The notes: generated by a model from the letters alone, not told the origin. Positions 23,301 to 34,125 are shown, counted from the first letter of the stretch. The stretch: DNA of 64,000 nt from Hermatobates lingyangjiaoensis (GCA_026182355.1 JAPFBL010000034.1:1868501-1932500), one strand, 5' to 3'. Made by a program: numbers and translations.

Positions 23301-26128
23301 AGCATATCCCGCTGGTCTAAGGATGTAGATATGGTGAAACGTATCGCTCTTTCACTTCTGCAACGGTTTCAAGATTAAATTAACATGTAATGACTCCCTT
23401 ATCTCCTTTGTAGCCCTACCTAAATCCTCTTAAATGAACCCATAGAATTACATCTCCTACCAGTTAGCTTAAGCATTCCTGCATCTTGTAGCTACACATG
23501 TTCACCATCAAGCGTCATATTTCTTCAATATTATTCAAACAGACTTCCTAATCTTTAAATATAATTAAACTTCTTTTTCTCAAACGCCTTTGTATTCTGT
23601 CATTATAATAATATGTCAGTGAATACAATTTTTTTCATATTAAAGAATTTTTATAATTGTAGCATTTAATTAATATATATTTTTAAACAGAAGAGAACTG
23701 AAAGATATGAGTTAAAACTTTTTAGCCTATGGATCAAGATATTTAAAAAATAAATAAAATTCTAAAAATTATTAGAGAGGAGCAGAAACACTAAGTGTTC
23801 CACAAACATTTTTTTTTTGCGTTGGAAGAATTACTGCTGTTTTTTCTCTTCAATAATGAGTAAGCTCTCGGGCCTTCATATCTAATAATATATGATTTTT
23901 TAATTGTAGGGCCATGTATATTTTTGTAACATCAGTGCATATATATGCAGGGAGTACAAATCCATTAAGTAAAATTCAATTAACCTTCGGTAACTTCCTT
24001 GATTTACTAATTTGATAATTGGAAAACAATTTCGACTGAATCAAACAATGATTGCTTTTTTATAGTCAGCCGTTAATGAAAAAAAAAACGGCGATCAACA
24101 TGAATTAGATATTGATTGATCTATTTTTTTTCTCCTTTTTACGTACATTAAGCTGATTTTATGTAAAACTTCTATGTAAAAAAGGGCTTGAGGGACAAGC
24201 AGAGGCATATAGGTGTGATAAATACAAATTTATGGAAAAAAATATCATTGAAAACATCATTGCATAAATGTTTGCATGAAGAGCAGGAGTCATGTATCAT
24301 TCTTAAGCTACACTCAGTGACAACTTAGGCAATTGCTTTTAGCTGAAACTGAATAGGAAAGTAGACTGTTTGATACACAACTCATTTATAGAAAAAAAAT
24401 ATTATTTTTCATATCTATTTCTGTCCATTTGTCGCACTAATAGGTTTAATAACTGTGAAGTAATTTCAAATAGCTGCTCTGACATCTATTTGTCTCTAAA
24501 AGGAGGTTTGAATCATATTCCTCTTATAGTTCAGGTTTGACATTTGTAGTTTAAATAAAAAACTGCTTTTGTATGGTGACTTTGAATTAACGTTTTAATC
24601 CCAGTATGAGTAAATATCATACAATTACGCGGTGCATACTAAGGAGGTAAATATTATGTTAATTCCATACATTACTTCTATAATTAATTGAAATCTGATA
24701 ATTATTAATATAACATTTCAAAGATTATTAACCTTTTGCTCATCTTACTCATTATCTATAATAATTTTGTTGTCAATCCAGTTATTCATTGAATAATGAG
24801 CCTAGAAAAACTGCAAGTGAACTAAAGAAAGTTAAGAAATTATTATATAATGAACTGATAAATCAATATCTTTAATAGCTCTGAACAGATCTAATTTAAG
24901 CAAAAATTAAGATACTCTAAGGCAGCACTAAATTAAACAAAGCATCCCAAAACACCAGAATAACGTTGATAAGTAAAGTGAATACAACTGCAGAGGTTGC
25001 TAAGAAAGGATCGTAAGTAAAGTTTTGGTAAGCACTAACGCAAGTATTTTGTCTGGGTTACCTATATGGAACAGTAAAAGTACAAAAGGAAAGGCATTCG
25101 CATATATTGCTTATTTCTGCAGTAACTAGTCCGAAATATTACATAAATTTCATGAAGAAGTCAAGAAATGATTTCTTGCACATTGTAAGGGAAATGAAAC
25201 GTGTGGGAGAAGAAATAGGTTGAACTTGAACGCCAAGTCTTTTTACACCAATGCTTCTATTAAACACGTTATTAAAATCATTCGTGATTACGGATAATCA
25301 AAAACATTCCTCGACTACCACTGAAAAAAAAAAATGAATGTTGTTACAATTCTGTACAGTGGATAGTCCCTTCACTCGCATGGAGAGATGTATTCAGTTA
25401 TAACAGAGGGTGTTACTATGTCATACGAAAAAACATTATGAAGCCATTTATGTACTACTATATGCATCTTTATGTCTGCTTGATCACATCAAATAACTTC
25501 AATGAAAGACAGGATCTTAAGGAAACATTTGAAAAAGTATCTTGTTTAAGATGCAGAATAAAAAGAAATAAACAAGAAAACCATTTTCTTGGGTGACACT
25601 ATAAACATAAAGAGAAAAATAAACTGGAAATTAGTATATAAAGAAAGCAAACAGTCTAGCTTCTTATCAACAATTTAAATTCCTAATGTTTCTAAAATAG
25701 AACAGTAAAAAGCCTTAATAAATTGAATTTGCAAAATAAACTCAAACTGAAAAATATCCATTCAAACATTGAAAAAACAAGCAATCAATGAATATATGCA
25801 GTCGATATAAAACAAGTAAAATATTGAAAAAACACATTTATTTATTTTGTGGCAAAAACGAATACACTGTGAAACACAAATTAGAAAATGGAATGTTGTA
25901 ATGTTTAAGAGAAGACAATATAAAATGCAAGAGCAGTAAAAATAAAGGAACTTTTTTTTAAAAGACTAAGTTCATAGTTTATTTATTGGGGTGATAATAA
26001 GAAAATATTTTCGGTGGAGTGAACAATCCTTGTAAAAGCATACAAATACAATGATAGTGACTGTAAGAACGGCTAAAACTCATCCATTGGTATGACTACA
26101 ACTTCAATTACGAGAAGATTCACCAAGT
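20398..26128. other. Long AT-rich stretch, no gene seen
   Basis: Nearly 6 kb with homopolymer A/T runs and no convincing open frame, RNA gene, inverted repeat or transposon signature. Short frames here are what AT-rich DNA yields by chance. Intron or intergenic DNA fits. Confidence 0.5.
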
Positions 26129-26136
26129 ATCTATAG

Positions 26137-26666
26137 CAGGGGTTCTCAAACTTTGTTTGCTTGTGGACCTCCTAAAAGCTACTTGTGGACCTCCTCTCCC
26201 CCCGGATACTTGAAAAACATAATTATACAAATTTATAAATAAATACTTGTATTTAGGTAAATGAATATCGTTAATTATGAAATAATTTCATTACATCTAC
26301 ATCGCATGCCGAAATACAAAAATGTTTTTAAAACAATTACAAAATATTTCTTTATTAACATTTTATAAAGTACCCTGAAATAAATTGTAACAGAATCAAT
26401 TTTCAATGTACTATAAAGAGAAGTGCAATAGCAAATTTTAAAACATTGGAACATTTTAACATACTGACGAGGATATTAGGCCTTATATTTAATTTATGTT
26501 TGAATATTGTACGGCCAAAGCTTACTACGCTTTGATTTATTTTTTGCTTGCTGATAAATTCATTTAAACTTAACATAGAGCTATAACCGCGAACCATGGA
26601 CCTTCAGAATACTACTTTTCTCATGGACCCCCAGTAATCATCTGTGGACCCCGTTGAGAACCACTG
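26137..26666. mobile_element. Non-autonomous hAT-type transposon
   Basis: The termini are CAGGGGTTCTCAAAC (left) and GTTGAGAACCACTG (right), imperfect inverted repeats of the common hAT CAG-GGTTCTCAA form. Subterminal inverted matches of GTGGACC(T/C)CC occur inside both ends. An identical 8-bp sequence, ATCTATAG, flanks the element at 26129-26136 and 26667-26674, the target-duplication length of hAT elements. The 530-bp interior has no transposase, so it depended on an autonomous relative. Confidence 0.93.
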
Positions 26667-26721
26667 ATCTATAGTAACAGCTGGAGAACCATAGTATGGT
26701 ACATCATGAAGCATATGCATA

Positions 26722-27060
26722 GGTTAGGTTAGGTTAGGTTAGGTTAGGTTGCAGTGGCAGTCTTACAAGGGAACACACGTAGGCCAAGCATTGGCCCTTT
26801 GGATTACCACAAAATGAAGATTGATTCTACAGTTGGAGTCCTAAATTTTGCCTAACTCAAATGTATTTAGAGTAGGGATCTTTAACGAGTACATGACATC
26901 ATACAGGCTCGGGACCAACGGTTTAACGTTCTTCTCAGAGGGACGACGTGCTCAGATTTATTCACCTCCCGCGTGAATAAATCGAGGGCCAGATGATGAT
27001 TGAACCCCGGTCCTATCAGTTCAGAGATGAGCACGTAACCACTGAGCTAGCCTGGCCCCC
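26722..27060 (-). mobile_element. tRNA-derived SINE with telomere-like (CCTAA)n tail
   Basis: On minus it starts GGGGGCCAGGCTAGCTCAGT with an A box, then a B-box-like GGGGTTCAATCATC, and the body ends in about five CCTAA units (26722-26749 on plus as GGTTA repeats). The flanks AAGCATATGCATA at 26709-26721 and 27061-27073 are identical, so the tail is an integral part of the inserted element and not host DNA. Confidence 0.93.
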
Positions 27061-27073
27061 AAGCATATGCATA

Positions 27074-28011
27074 ACACCAAACTAACACGAGAAAAACTCA
27101 CGGACAATGGGAAAATCATTCAATGAATGATTTTTATAGGTTCTTATAGACCAAGAATTTGAGAAAACCAAATTAAAAAAAACCATTTCTAGATGTTTAT
27201 CTTATAAATATTCCAGAAAAAAATTGGCAGAGTTATAAAAGTATATTGATCTCATATTAATCACTGAAACCACTTAGCCCATTTACTTACCTGGATTAAG
27301 AACAATTATTTATTTAGGTCATAAATGACATAAGAGATTGTTTATATAAACGAAATATGGAAAACAAGATTATCGTCATCCTTATCAAGAGCGATGAGCA
27401 CTTAGAAAGTATTGTATTTTAGAAATATATTATAGAGTAGACAGAAAATAACATTCATGGATTAAAAAAGATCAAAAAGCCGATGCTAAAGTAAGTCTCA
27501 GGCAAGTATGCTTGAAGTTTTAATAATATACGCATTCAATAAGATCCTACATTAATTTACATGTATTATGTGCAGTTCGTAATGCTGATATTTTTCTCAC
27601 ATTCTTATATTTTTTAATATAAATAACATAATTTCTTTCCTTTTTGGAAAATATTAAAATATATTCAAAATAATATTAGACTCTTATTTTAATTTGACAC
27701 AAATCCTCTTTATTTTTTGTTGCTTAAGGCTTCCCTAATTAGATGGTTTATTGGAGGAAGAAAAAACTAAGTTGCTAACAATTTCATTCCTTTTTCAAAT
27801 CTCATTCAGAACCCTTGGAAAGAAATACATTTTTTTTATTTTCATTTAACTCTTACATAAAATATTACGCAACGAATTCATTGCAATTGGATATATTTGA
27901 ACATGTTCACCCTCCTTGTTTGTTAAAATGATAGAGGAATATAACAAAGTAGTGTTTTTCGTACTTATAACCAATTAATTCTCATGTAACTTAAATAACC
28001 ATTAGCACACT
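27074..28011. other. No gene seen
   Basis: AT-rich non-coding sequence. Confidence 0.5.
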
Positions 28012-28062
28012 TTCCAAGCCCTGAAGATGATGAACAAATACATCGAAACGTTGGCCTAGGAA
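28012..28062 (+). ncRNA. Hammerhead-like ribozyme motif (best stem I)
   Basis: Distal stem I TTCC/GGAA (28012-28015 with 28059-28062), internal loop AA/CTA, proximal stem I GCC/GGC, CTGAAGA (28021-28027), an extra T, stem II GATG/CATC with an 8-base loop, GAAA (28045-28048), ACGT as stem III, and T at the cleavage position. A stem I with an internal loop beside a loop II is the arrangement of natural hammerheads. It stands alone here, without recognisable flanking PLE coding sequence, about 50 bases before a (TA)n tract. Confidence 0.7.
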
Positions 28063-28114
28063 GGAGTTTATTTTCTTTTATTTGACCTAGCCCTCAATAA
28101 CAAAACATAGAATA

Positions 28115-28123
28115 GTATATATA

Positions 28124-28161
<38 letters not shown>
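28115..28161. repeat. (TA)n microsatellite
   Basis: TA run with a phase slip at 28130. Confidence 0.9.
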
Positions 28162-28270
28162 GAAACGTCGGCAATGAGAGTTTGATTTTTGAATATAGGA
28201 AATTTGACCGAATCCCGATTAGATAACACACCTATTCTATCAAACGGTCGACATAATATTGAATCGTTGG

Positions 28271-28297
28271 ATATATATATATATATATATATATATA
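28271..28297. repeat. (AT)n microsatellite
   Basis: Abuts the left end of the inverted PLE-derived pair that follows. Confidence 0.9.
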
Positions 28298-28497
28298 AAG
28301 ATTTCACATAAACACGTGAAACAACAATCAATGATCAAACCACAAAAAGAAATGGGAAAACAAGACTAAGATCTTTCAACCGTAACAATGTTTTCTGCAT
28401 CTAGTGTTCAGTTGGGTTTTTGACTCTGACGAAGACCGCTTGTTACGGTTGAAAGATCTTAGTCTTGTTTTCCCATTTCTTATTATGGTTTGATCAT

Positions 28498-28499
<2 letters not shown>
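28298..28499. mobile_element. PLE-derived inverted pair (TGACGA family)
   Basis: The minus arm (28298-28389) and plus arm (28413-28499) carry the same unit. Landmarks are the TTTCACATAAACACGTG end, AATGATCAAACCAC, and AAGACTAAGATCTTTCAACC. The spacer is about 23 bases. The pair is bounded on both sides by (TA)n. Confidence 0.8.
28422..28464 (+). ncRNA. Hammerhead-like ribozyme motif
   Basis: GACT (28422-28425), CTGACGA (28426-28432), extra A, stem II GACCG/CGGTT (5 pairs including one G-T) with a 7-base loop, GAAA (28451-28454), AGATCT as a self-complementary stem III, T at the cleavage position (28460), and AGTC (28461-28464) pairing perfectly with GACT. Intact copies of the same motif lie at 41156-41198, 41230-41272 and, with changes only in loop or stem II, 60170-60212. 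Confidence 0.7.

Positions 28500-28539
<40 letters not shown>
28500..28539. repeat. (TA)n microsatellite
   Basis: Forty bases of pure TA directly after the plus arm of the pair. Confidence 0.95.
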
Positions 28540-28541
<2 letters not shown>

Positions 28542-29065
28542 ATAATTTGCAGAAACTATGTTCTTGTTAAGTTTCTTTATCTTCCTGAAAAACGACTTTG
28601 TTATTGCATCTAAACTCGATAACAAATCAACATTTTTCAACTTTCTCTTAGAGCCATCTTCGGTGCGAGAATGATTCTCTTTTTTATAGGAAAGGAGAGT
28701 CAGTTAGCAGGATTAATGTATAAGTATATAATATAAATTATAAATTTGTTTATTCAAAACTGGGCAGTAAATCGGAAAGAATTCAAGCATGAATTCTTGT
28801 GGCGGTTGGATCAAGAAAATATATATAAATAGTAAGCTGAAGCATACCTATGTTGTGGCACAAAGCATAGAAATAAACAGAAATATTTCTTCAACAAAAA
28901 ACAGAAATTGTCATATATCAAAATAAAACACTGAAGCAAAATGCAAGCAAAAAATAAATAAAAATATTCTATAGCTTCATAACAAAGATTGGTTTGAATA
29001 CCTGAATATAAGAGGCATTATATTATGTTCTTCATATTAAATGAATAAACATTCGAAATATATCT

Positions 29066-29131
29066 TGTTTTCCCATTTCTTATTGTGGTTTGATCATTGA
29101 TTGTTATTTCACGTGTTTATGTGAAATCTTA
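29066..29131 (+). mobile_element. 3' tail of TGACGA-family unit
   Basis: Starts TTTTCCCATTTCTTATTGTG and ends TTCACGTGTTTATGTGAAAT, the terminal part of the unit without the ribozyme-like core. Confidence 0.7.
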
Positions 29132-31744
29132 TTATATAAGTATTTACATATAGTTACTGAAAACTAAAATAGTGTAGCCGAATATATGAAATTAGGATAC
29201 AGAAATCCTAATTTAGTATTTTTTTTACATTAAGCATTTTAGATCAAATTTAATTTTTATATTTTCCTTTCTAACTTTATTAACAGTTAGAAAATAAATA
29301 GTTAGAAAAATTCCTTATTCTGTATCTTAGGGTACAGAAATCCTGTATATATGTGTAGATATGTGAAGGGTTTTAGAGATCTTATTGGAAGCTATCCAGA
29401 ATATGATATGACAGCCAGGTATACATGAAATATTTATGGAATATAAATTTAATACAGCATAGTTAGAGAACCATAATCCTTAAATCCAATATGTTTTCAA
29501 AAGGACGTAATGAAATTGTATCGAAGACGCCCTTCCATTTCAATGTTTTTTTATTGAGTAGCTCCCGTATAAGGATTCACCACCGAGAGGTTTGTCTAAT
29601 TTGATTATATATTCAATAAGATCGTACAACTTCTTTTTTTTTCATCTTTTCCCTTTTCATCTTTAGTATATAAATGTAATCTAATTTTTTTAAAAAAAAA
29701 AAAAACTTTTACGTGACATAAATTGTCAATCAAAATTCAGTAGCTCATTCCTTCAGAAATAATTAAAATAAATGTATATTCATTTTAAACTTTAATTAAT
29801 TCGATTTTAATGGAAAAAAATTATTATTTCAAACTTGTACATCATTCCCAGTTAAAAAAAAAAAAAAACTCAATGAGGAAAAAATTGGCGTTATTGCAAA
29901 CAAGCTTGCTTGTTGCTTATTGAAAAAGTTTGCTAAAGTATAAAGGAAGCAAATTTAAAAAGAAATAAGATAGAATTTTCAATGATCAATCCAATCAGAA
30001 TATAATCAAGAGTTTGCCAAATAAACATGACAAGTAGCTTTCCTAAAAAAAAAAAAATTTTGGTTTGTTATGATTTTATCGAATATCCCTTCAACTTTCC
30101 ATAATTGAAGTATACTGATTTACTCAGGCAATATAATATATGTACCAAAGAAGGGGGATTTCTTTACAATTGTCAACAAATTCTCAGACATCATTAGCCT
30201 GTAACGATCAGTAAAAAAAGATTACAGATTATATATAAAAACTACAAGTCAAGTTGCAAGAATAAGCATCTATTCTGGGGAATCTTATAAATACTTCTAC
30301 CTTAATTAACAAATAACATCTTCTTCTTATATTTTTACTATAAAGGTTAGAGCTCTTCAGTCAATCATTTACTGAAATAACCCCTTAAGTGAGTGTAATG
30401 ACTTCTCTATTAATAAATATTATTATCATGAATTTATTGAAGTTTTCTATATGTAGACTCGCGTAGTCTGGGACCAATTTAGTCTAGAATATCTAAAAAT
30501 TCCCTCGCAAAGTCCCTGGAGAATAGACAATTATAACAGGGCGTCTCGATGTGAACGTCACGTAAACACTGGCGTGTGTCGTTTCCATAAACTACTTTTT
30601 TCTCCTATATAATGTTAGTGCTGAAAACATAATCATATTTTTTGTTAATAAAAACTCCCATCATAGTAATATATATTAAAGAAATAACCACTAAAAGTAG
30701 TATAACAACATAAAATATTATTAAAACGTTTTAGAGTGTCACACCTTTTTGAAAAGAACTTAGAGAAACAAAGGAAAAGATATTATCGTTGTAAATAAAA
30801 GAATAATTCAGAACCATATGCATACCAATCAACCAAATATCTGATTTTCAAAAGAAAAGTGTTATTGGGGGGGGGGGACTTGTCTAGCAACTTTTATTTA
30901 CCAAATCCCAATCCATTTTTAGCTTTCTTATTCCAGTGAAAAAAGAATAATGCTCTATCAGCAGGTAAGATCACAAATTAATGGCATAGTTCAGATAGTG
31001 TTAGATGAATGGAAATAACTTCCTCGTAAACAGTAATTACGTGGAATTGTCAAGGAAGAGGTTATTTTATGTTTGGACTCTATCATAAATAGAATAGTAT
31101 CACATTTTTGTTTAATAATTCCAAATGTACGTTTTAAAGTAACATATTTAATGGTACCTAAAAATATAATTCATTCAGTATATACAAATTTCCAAGGTTA
31201 TGACGAAATACTAAATTACATTTAACTAGATAACTAATTCTAATACTACATATATAAGTCAAGCTTGACTAGCACTTAATATACATCAATTTTTTTCCCT
31301 CTATTTAACAAAACTAACTAAAAACTGTCTCTTATTAATTTAATGCATTTTCGAATAAACTCTTTATTTTGAATTTTCTTATCAAACTTGATAGTTTCAA
31401 TTAGGCATGATTGTATTCATAATAAGGTAATTCACCATGTAGAGTGATATGAAAACTGTAAAATATTTTGGCAAGATTTTTGAAATCGTGTTGAAAGTTT
31501 GTTCAGGCAAATTCACATAATGGTTTTGGTTCTATTAAATTTGGCAAACTTTTAATAAGATGATTATATTTCTTTTTCCAAAGTTCCATTCCAAGCAAAT
31601 ATCATCACTGGCTTACTTGGAGTAAAATTGCCAAAAAATTGTCAATCCATACAGAATGGTCCTAAAAATAACTTTATTAGTATATAAGACCGTGTCTAAG
31701 TATAATGCTTTGAAACTCTTAAAGAACGTAGATTTTAATAATAT
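29132..31744. other. No gene seen
   Basis: AT-rich. An 11-base G run at 30867-30877 is the only striking feature. Confidence 0.45.
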
Positions 31745-31990
31745 GGTCAAGGTAGCTTAGGGGCTGAAATTCTCATTCACTCTGACTGACAGATTGACAG
31801 ACTGTCTGACTGGGAGATTGAGAATTTACTCTGGACTCCACTTCTTCTTGCAGAAAGTGAACAAATCTCAGAATATCATCGTTCAGAGAAGACGTTAATC
31901 CGACAGTCCTGAGTATGCCCGATGTCAGAAACTCGTTAATGATCTCTACTCTAAGTACTACTGACTGAGATAAAATTTATACTTCCCATA
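31745..31990 (+). mobile_element. Diverged tRNA-derived SINE
   Basis: Plus-strand relic. An A-box-like GGTAGCTTAGGGGC at 31751, then body segments matching other copies: AACAAATCTCAGAATATCAT, a GTCAGAAACTCGTTAATGATC segment split by substitutions, and CTCTACTCTAAGTACTACTG. The B box is not recognisable and a short CTGACTG/GACAGA repeat is inserted. Confidence 0.6.
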
Positions 31991-32127
31991 TGAAACAAAA
32001 TCTTTAACCAAAACTACTGGACCTAATAAACGTCACACCCAAAGACACTTTTTGTGATATCTTCTTATCTTCTGATATATATACTATATATATATATATT
32101 CACTATATACATTTTCATATATATTTC

Positions 32128-32344
32128 TTCATTTTCACTTTCTATTTGTTAGCTAATTTTTAGTTAATTTTCTTACCCCACTTGAACCGGGCAAGCGTGT
32201 GACAACACTGTTGGTCTCCAACGGTCGCTTCACAAGTGCGCTTGGTGTCCCTATCTCAACTCTCCTGATGACCGTTCAACCAAAAATTAGAGACACTAAG
32301 TGTGTTTGTTCCTTAGTTCTGTGTTTGTGATTCATCGTGAAACG
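32128..32344 (+). mobile_element. PLE 3' region with degraded ribozyme-like core
   Basis: Near-copy of 9420-9660: AACCGGGCAAGCGTGTGAC, CAACACTGTTGGTCTCCAAC, then CTCTCCTGATGACCGTTCAA followed by AAAA where GAAA is expected, and the CGTGAAACGT end before a (TA)n run. The G-to-A loss in GAAA should abolish ribozyme activity. Confidence 0.7.

Positions 32345-32373
<29 letters not shown>
32345..32373. repeat. (TA)n microsatellite
   Basis: Separates the PLE 3' region from the coding remnant on its right. Confidence 0.9.
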
Positions 32374-32376
<3 letters not shown>

Positions 32377-32379
32377 TAT

Positions 32380-32466
32380 AAGTGGGCAGCAAATCTTCTG
32401 GAAGACAAAAAATCGAGGCCATCAGCAAAAAGGTCGTCAATGCAGAAGCTGCTGCATACTTTAATT

Positions 32467-32468
<2 letters not shown>
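32380..32468 (+). pseudogene. PLE-associated coding remnant (KIEAIS motif)
   Basis: A short frame reads GRQKIEAISKKVVNAEAAA then YFNS just before a (TA)n run. The same peptide, KIEAISRKMVNAEFAIKFN, is encoded at 34478-34557 on plus and, nearly so, on minus at 34165-34250. Conservation of the peptide despite DNA divergence argues it was once coding. I infer an internal or N-terminal stretch of the PLE ORF; the exact position in the element is uncertain. Confidence 0.55.
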
Positions 32469-32497
<29 letters not shown>

Positions 32498-32498
32498 C
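32469..32498. repeat. (AT)n microsatellite
   Basis: Thirty bases of pure AT immediately after the coding remnant. Confidence 0.9.
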
Positions 32499-32499
32499 G

Positions 32500-32660
32500 T
32501 TTATATATGACTATATGCGTAGTGGACGTCTACGCTCCTTCATTCTTTCTCCTTTTTATTTTCTTTTTTCCTTCTCTCCTGAAGACGGCACGACGCCGAA
32601 ATTATCGAGATTCGTGAGTGTTAGTCCTTTTTCTTGTGTTCTATAGCTGTAACTTTAATT
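32500..32660 (+). mobile_element. PLE-derived unit (GGCACGACGCC family)
   Basis: Begins right at the (TA)n edge, holds GTAGTGGACGTCTACGCTCC, a pyrimidine-rich lead and a complete hammerhead-like motif, then a T-rich tail. It is the only copy of this family in the window. Confidence 0.65.
32575..32610 (+). ncRNA. Hammerhead-like ribozyme motif with C at cleavage site
   Basis: TCTC (32575-32578), CTGAAGA (32579-32585), extra C, stem II GGC/GCC with a 5-base loop, GAAA (32598-32601), ATTAT minimal stem III, C at the cleavage position (32606), GAGA (32607-32610) pairing perfectly with TCTC. C is the preferred cleavage-site base of natural hammerheads. Confidence 0.68.
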
Positions 32661-32876
32661 ATATACATAACTATATATTTCGTTGAATAACTGACCACAT
32701 TTTACTGATGTTATTTTTTTCACTAGTTTGTTCAACTTTCTGAATACCTTTTCCTGAAGTCATTTTGCCAATTTGCTACCTATTATTAGCTTAATCCTAA
32801 ATTATTTTAACTCTTTGCTAACTAATTATTTCTAATGTTCTCTAAAATGTTAGACCAAAATTTACAAAGAAATCCA

Positions 32877-32911
32877 ACCTGATGATGACTATTGAGTAGT
32901 CGAAAGCTTGT
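32877..32911 (+). ncRNA. Hammerhead-like ribozyme motif
   Basis: AC/GT as a short stem I, CTGATGA (32879-32885), an extra T, stem II GACTA/TAGTC (5 perfect pairs, loop TTGAG), GAAA (32902-32905), AGCT as stem III, and T at the cleavage position. This copy has the canonical CTGATGA and a perfect stem II but a weak stem I. A mutated relative may lie at 34332-34364. Confidence 0.6.
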
Positions 32912-33065
32912 GAAGGTAATAAAACAGTTTTCATTTGTTTAACTAGTTGTATTATGTTTATGAAACTTTGCATATTGTTTAAATGTCTCTGGTAAAGTAA
33001 TTTCAGAATATCCCCCAGCCAATATATATATATGATCAAACTACTGTATACAAATATGGAATGGG

Positions 33066-33268
33066 AAAACAAGACTATGATCTTTCAACCATAACAACTG
33101 GTCTTTGGCAAAAACCCAAAAATTTTCCAATATTTCCAAAAACCCAACTGTGGGTTTTTGACTCTGACGAAAACAGCTTGTTACGGTTGAAAGATCTTAG
33201 TCTTGTTTTCGAATTTCATATTGTGGTTTGATCATTGACTGTTATTTCACGTGTTTATGTGAAATTTT
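33066..33268. mobile_element. PLE-derived inverted pair (TGACGA family)
   Basis: A partial minus arm (33064-33105) and a plus arm (33151-33268) ending TTTCACGTGTTTATGTGAAA. A hammerhead-like motif occurs on plus at 33160-33202 with GACT, CTGACGA, GAAA, AGATCT and AGTC all intact; stem II is altered (AAACAG for AGACCG). Confidence 0.75.
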
Positions 33269-33279
33269 AATATATATAT

Positions 33280-33540
33280 ATACACGTTTTTGATGAAAAT
33301 ACGATCCTCCGAAACGGACAAATAGAGTTCAATGTACATAAAGAAACGTAGAGAAATTGAAAACACACACTTACGAGTACAGTCTCTAATTTTCGGTTGA
33401 ACAGTCTTCAGGAGAGATAAGAAAGGGAAACCATGCACACTGGTACAAAGACGGTTGGAGACCGTCTCAATGTTGCCACATACGCTCCCGGTCACAGAGA
33501 ATAAGGTAGACAAGAATCAATTTAAGATTAAATTAAAATA
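33280..33540 (-). mobile_element. PLE 3' end, inverted
   Basis: On minus: part of the 3' UTR, TGACCGGGAGCGTATGTGGC, the GTCTCCAACCGTC block, CTCTCCTGAAGACTG, a GAAAATTAGAGACTG segment, and the tail with CGGATCGTATTTTCATC. It sits head-to-head with the plus copy that follows and contains the ribozyme-like block which that copy lacks. The first stem II strand is mutated, so the motif is probably impaired. Confidence 0.75.
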
Positions 33541-33564
33541 GGAATATGAATCACCAAATGGTAG

Positions 33565-33830
33565 TGAATCACCAAGTTTGATTCGTTCTACTTAGGTCAA
33601 ACATCCACTAAGCTTAGTCTCCGTATGAACAATCACAGAGCTTCCGTCAACAACCATTCCCATCTTCCCATCGCCATACATGCCAATAGCCACGGACTTC
33701 CATTTAATGAGTGCACAGGTTACAGATTCTACGACAAATCCCCTCTGACTGCAAAAATCTCACTCTCCGAGCCTCCGATATTTGGTTGCTCAATGCGCGT
33801 AGTGCACCTGGCCTTAATCTTAAGAGATAA
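33565..33830 (+). pseudogene. PLE GIY-YIG endonuclease C-terminal region
   Basis: Encodes a Y/F-x-GQTS-like start (CTACTTAGGTCAAACATCC), then LRMNNHRASVNNHSHLPIAI, HANSHGLPFNEC and, in a second frame, WLLNARSAPGLNLKR and a stop at 33828-33830. In Penelope-like retroelements this is the endonuclease domain that nicks target DNA for target-primed reverse transcription, located after the reverse transcriptase. The reverse transcriptase is absent (5' truncation), and the frame shifts between the NEC block and the WLLN block, so no functional product is expected. Almost identical to 61500-61772, which carries the same frame break. Confidence 0.82.
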
Positions 33831-34102
33831 TGCTTCATTTTATTAGTTTCTTGTCAGTGCATCTAGTTTTTATGCTTTTATTTTAAGTCTTATTCTCTAT
33901 TTTTTATTAAAGCTTAGTCCATGAATTTTAATTTTTATTTATGTATCATTTGTTCTGTTCATCCCTCAGTTTTTATTATTTTATTTGTTTTTGTGGTTAA
34001 TATTATTTTTCATATTCCTATTTTACATTAATTTTAAATTGATTCTTGCCTACGTTATTCTCTGTGTTTTTAATTTCTCTACGTTTCTTTATGTACATTG
34101 AA
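33831..34102 (+). mobile_element. PLE 3' UTR with internal deletion
   Basis: Matches 61773-62160 closely until CTTATTCTCTG, then jumps directly to TGTTTTTAATTTCTCTACG and the terminal tail. About 120 bases present in the 62 kb copy, including the whole hammerhead-like motif, are missing. CTGT occurs at both breakpoints in the undeleted copy. It ends at a (TA)n run. Confidence 0.8.
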
Positions 34103-34125
34103 CTATATATATATATATATATATA
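34103..34125. repeat. (TA)n microsatellite
   Basis: Abuts the PLE tail, replacing the last bases seen in other copies. Confidence 0.9.

Noticed and set aside
26722..26749. Interstitial telomere from a chromosome fusion
   Set aside because: The GGTTA array lies inside the SINE's target-site duplication, so it is the SINE tail.
28068..28331. Open frames with long I-Y repeats (also at 32276, 34999, 35862, 41870, 42438, 46143 and others)
   Set aside because: They are translations of (TA)n microsatellites and have no independent coding evidence.
28298..28499. CRISPR-like or terminator hairpins
   Set aside because: The genome is eukaryotic, and the inverted pairs are explained by head-to-head PLE-derived units.
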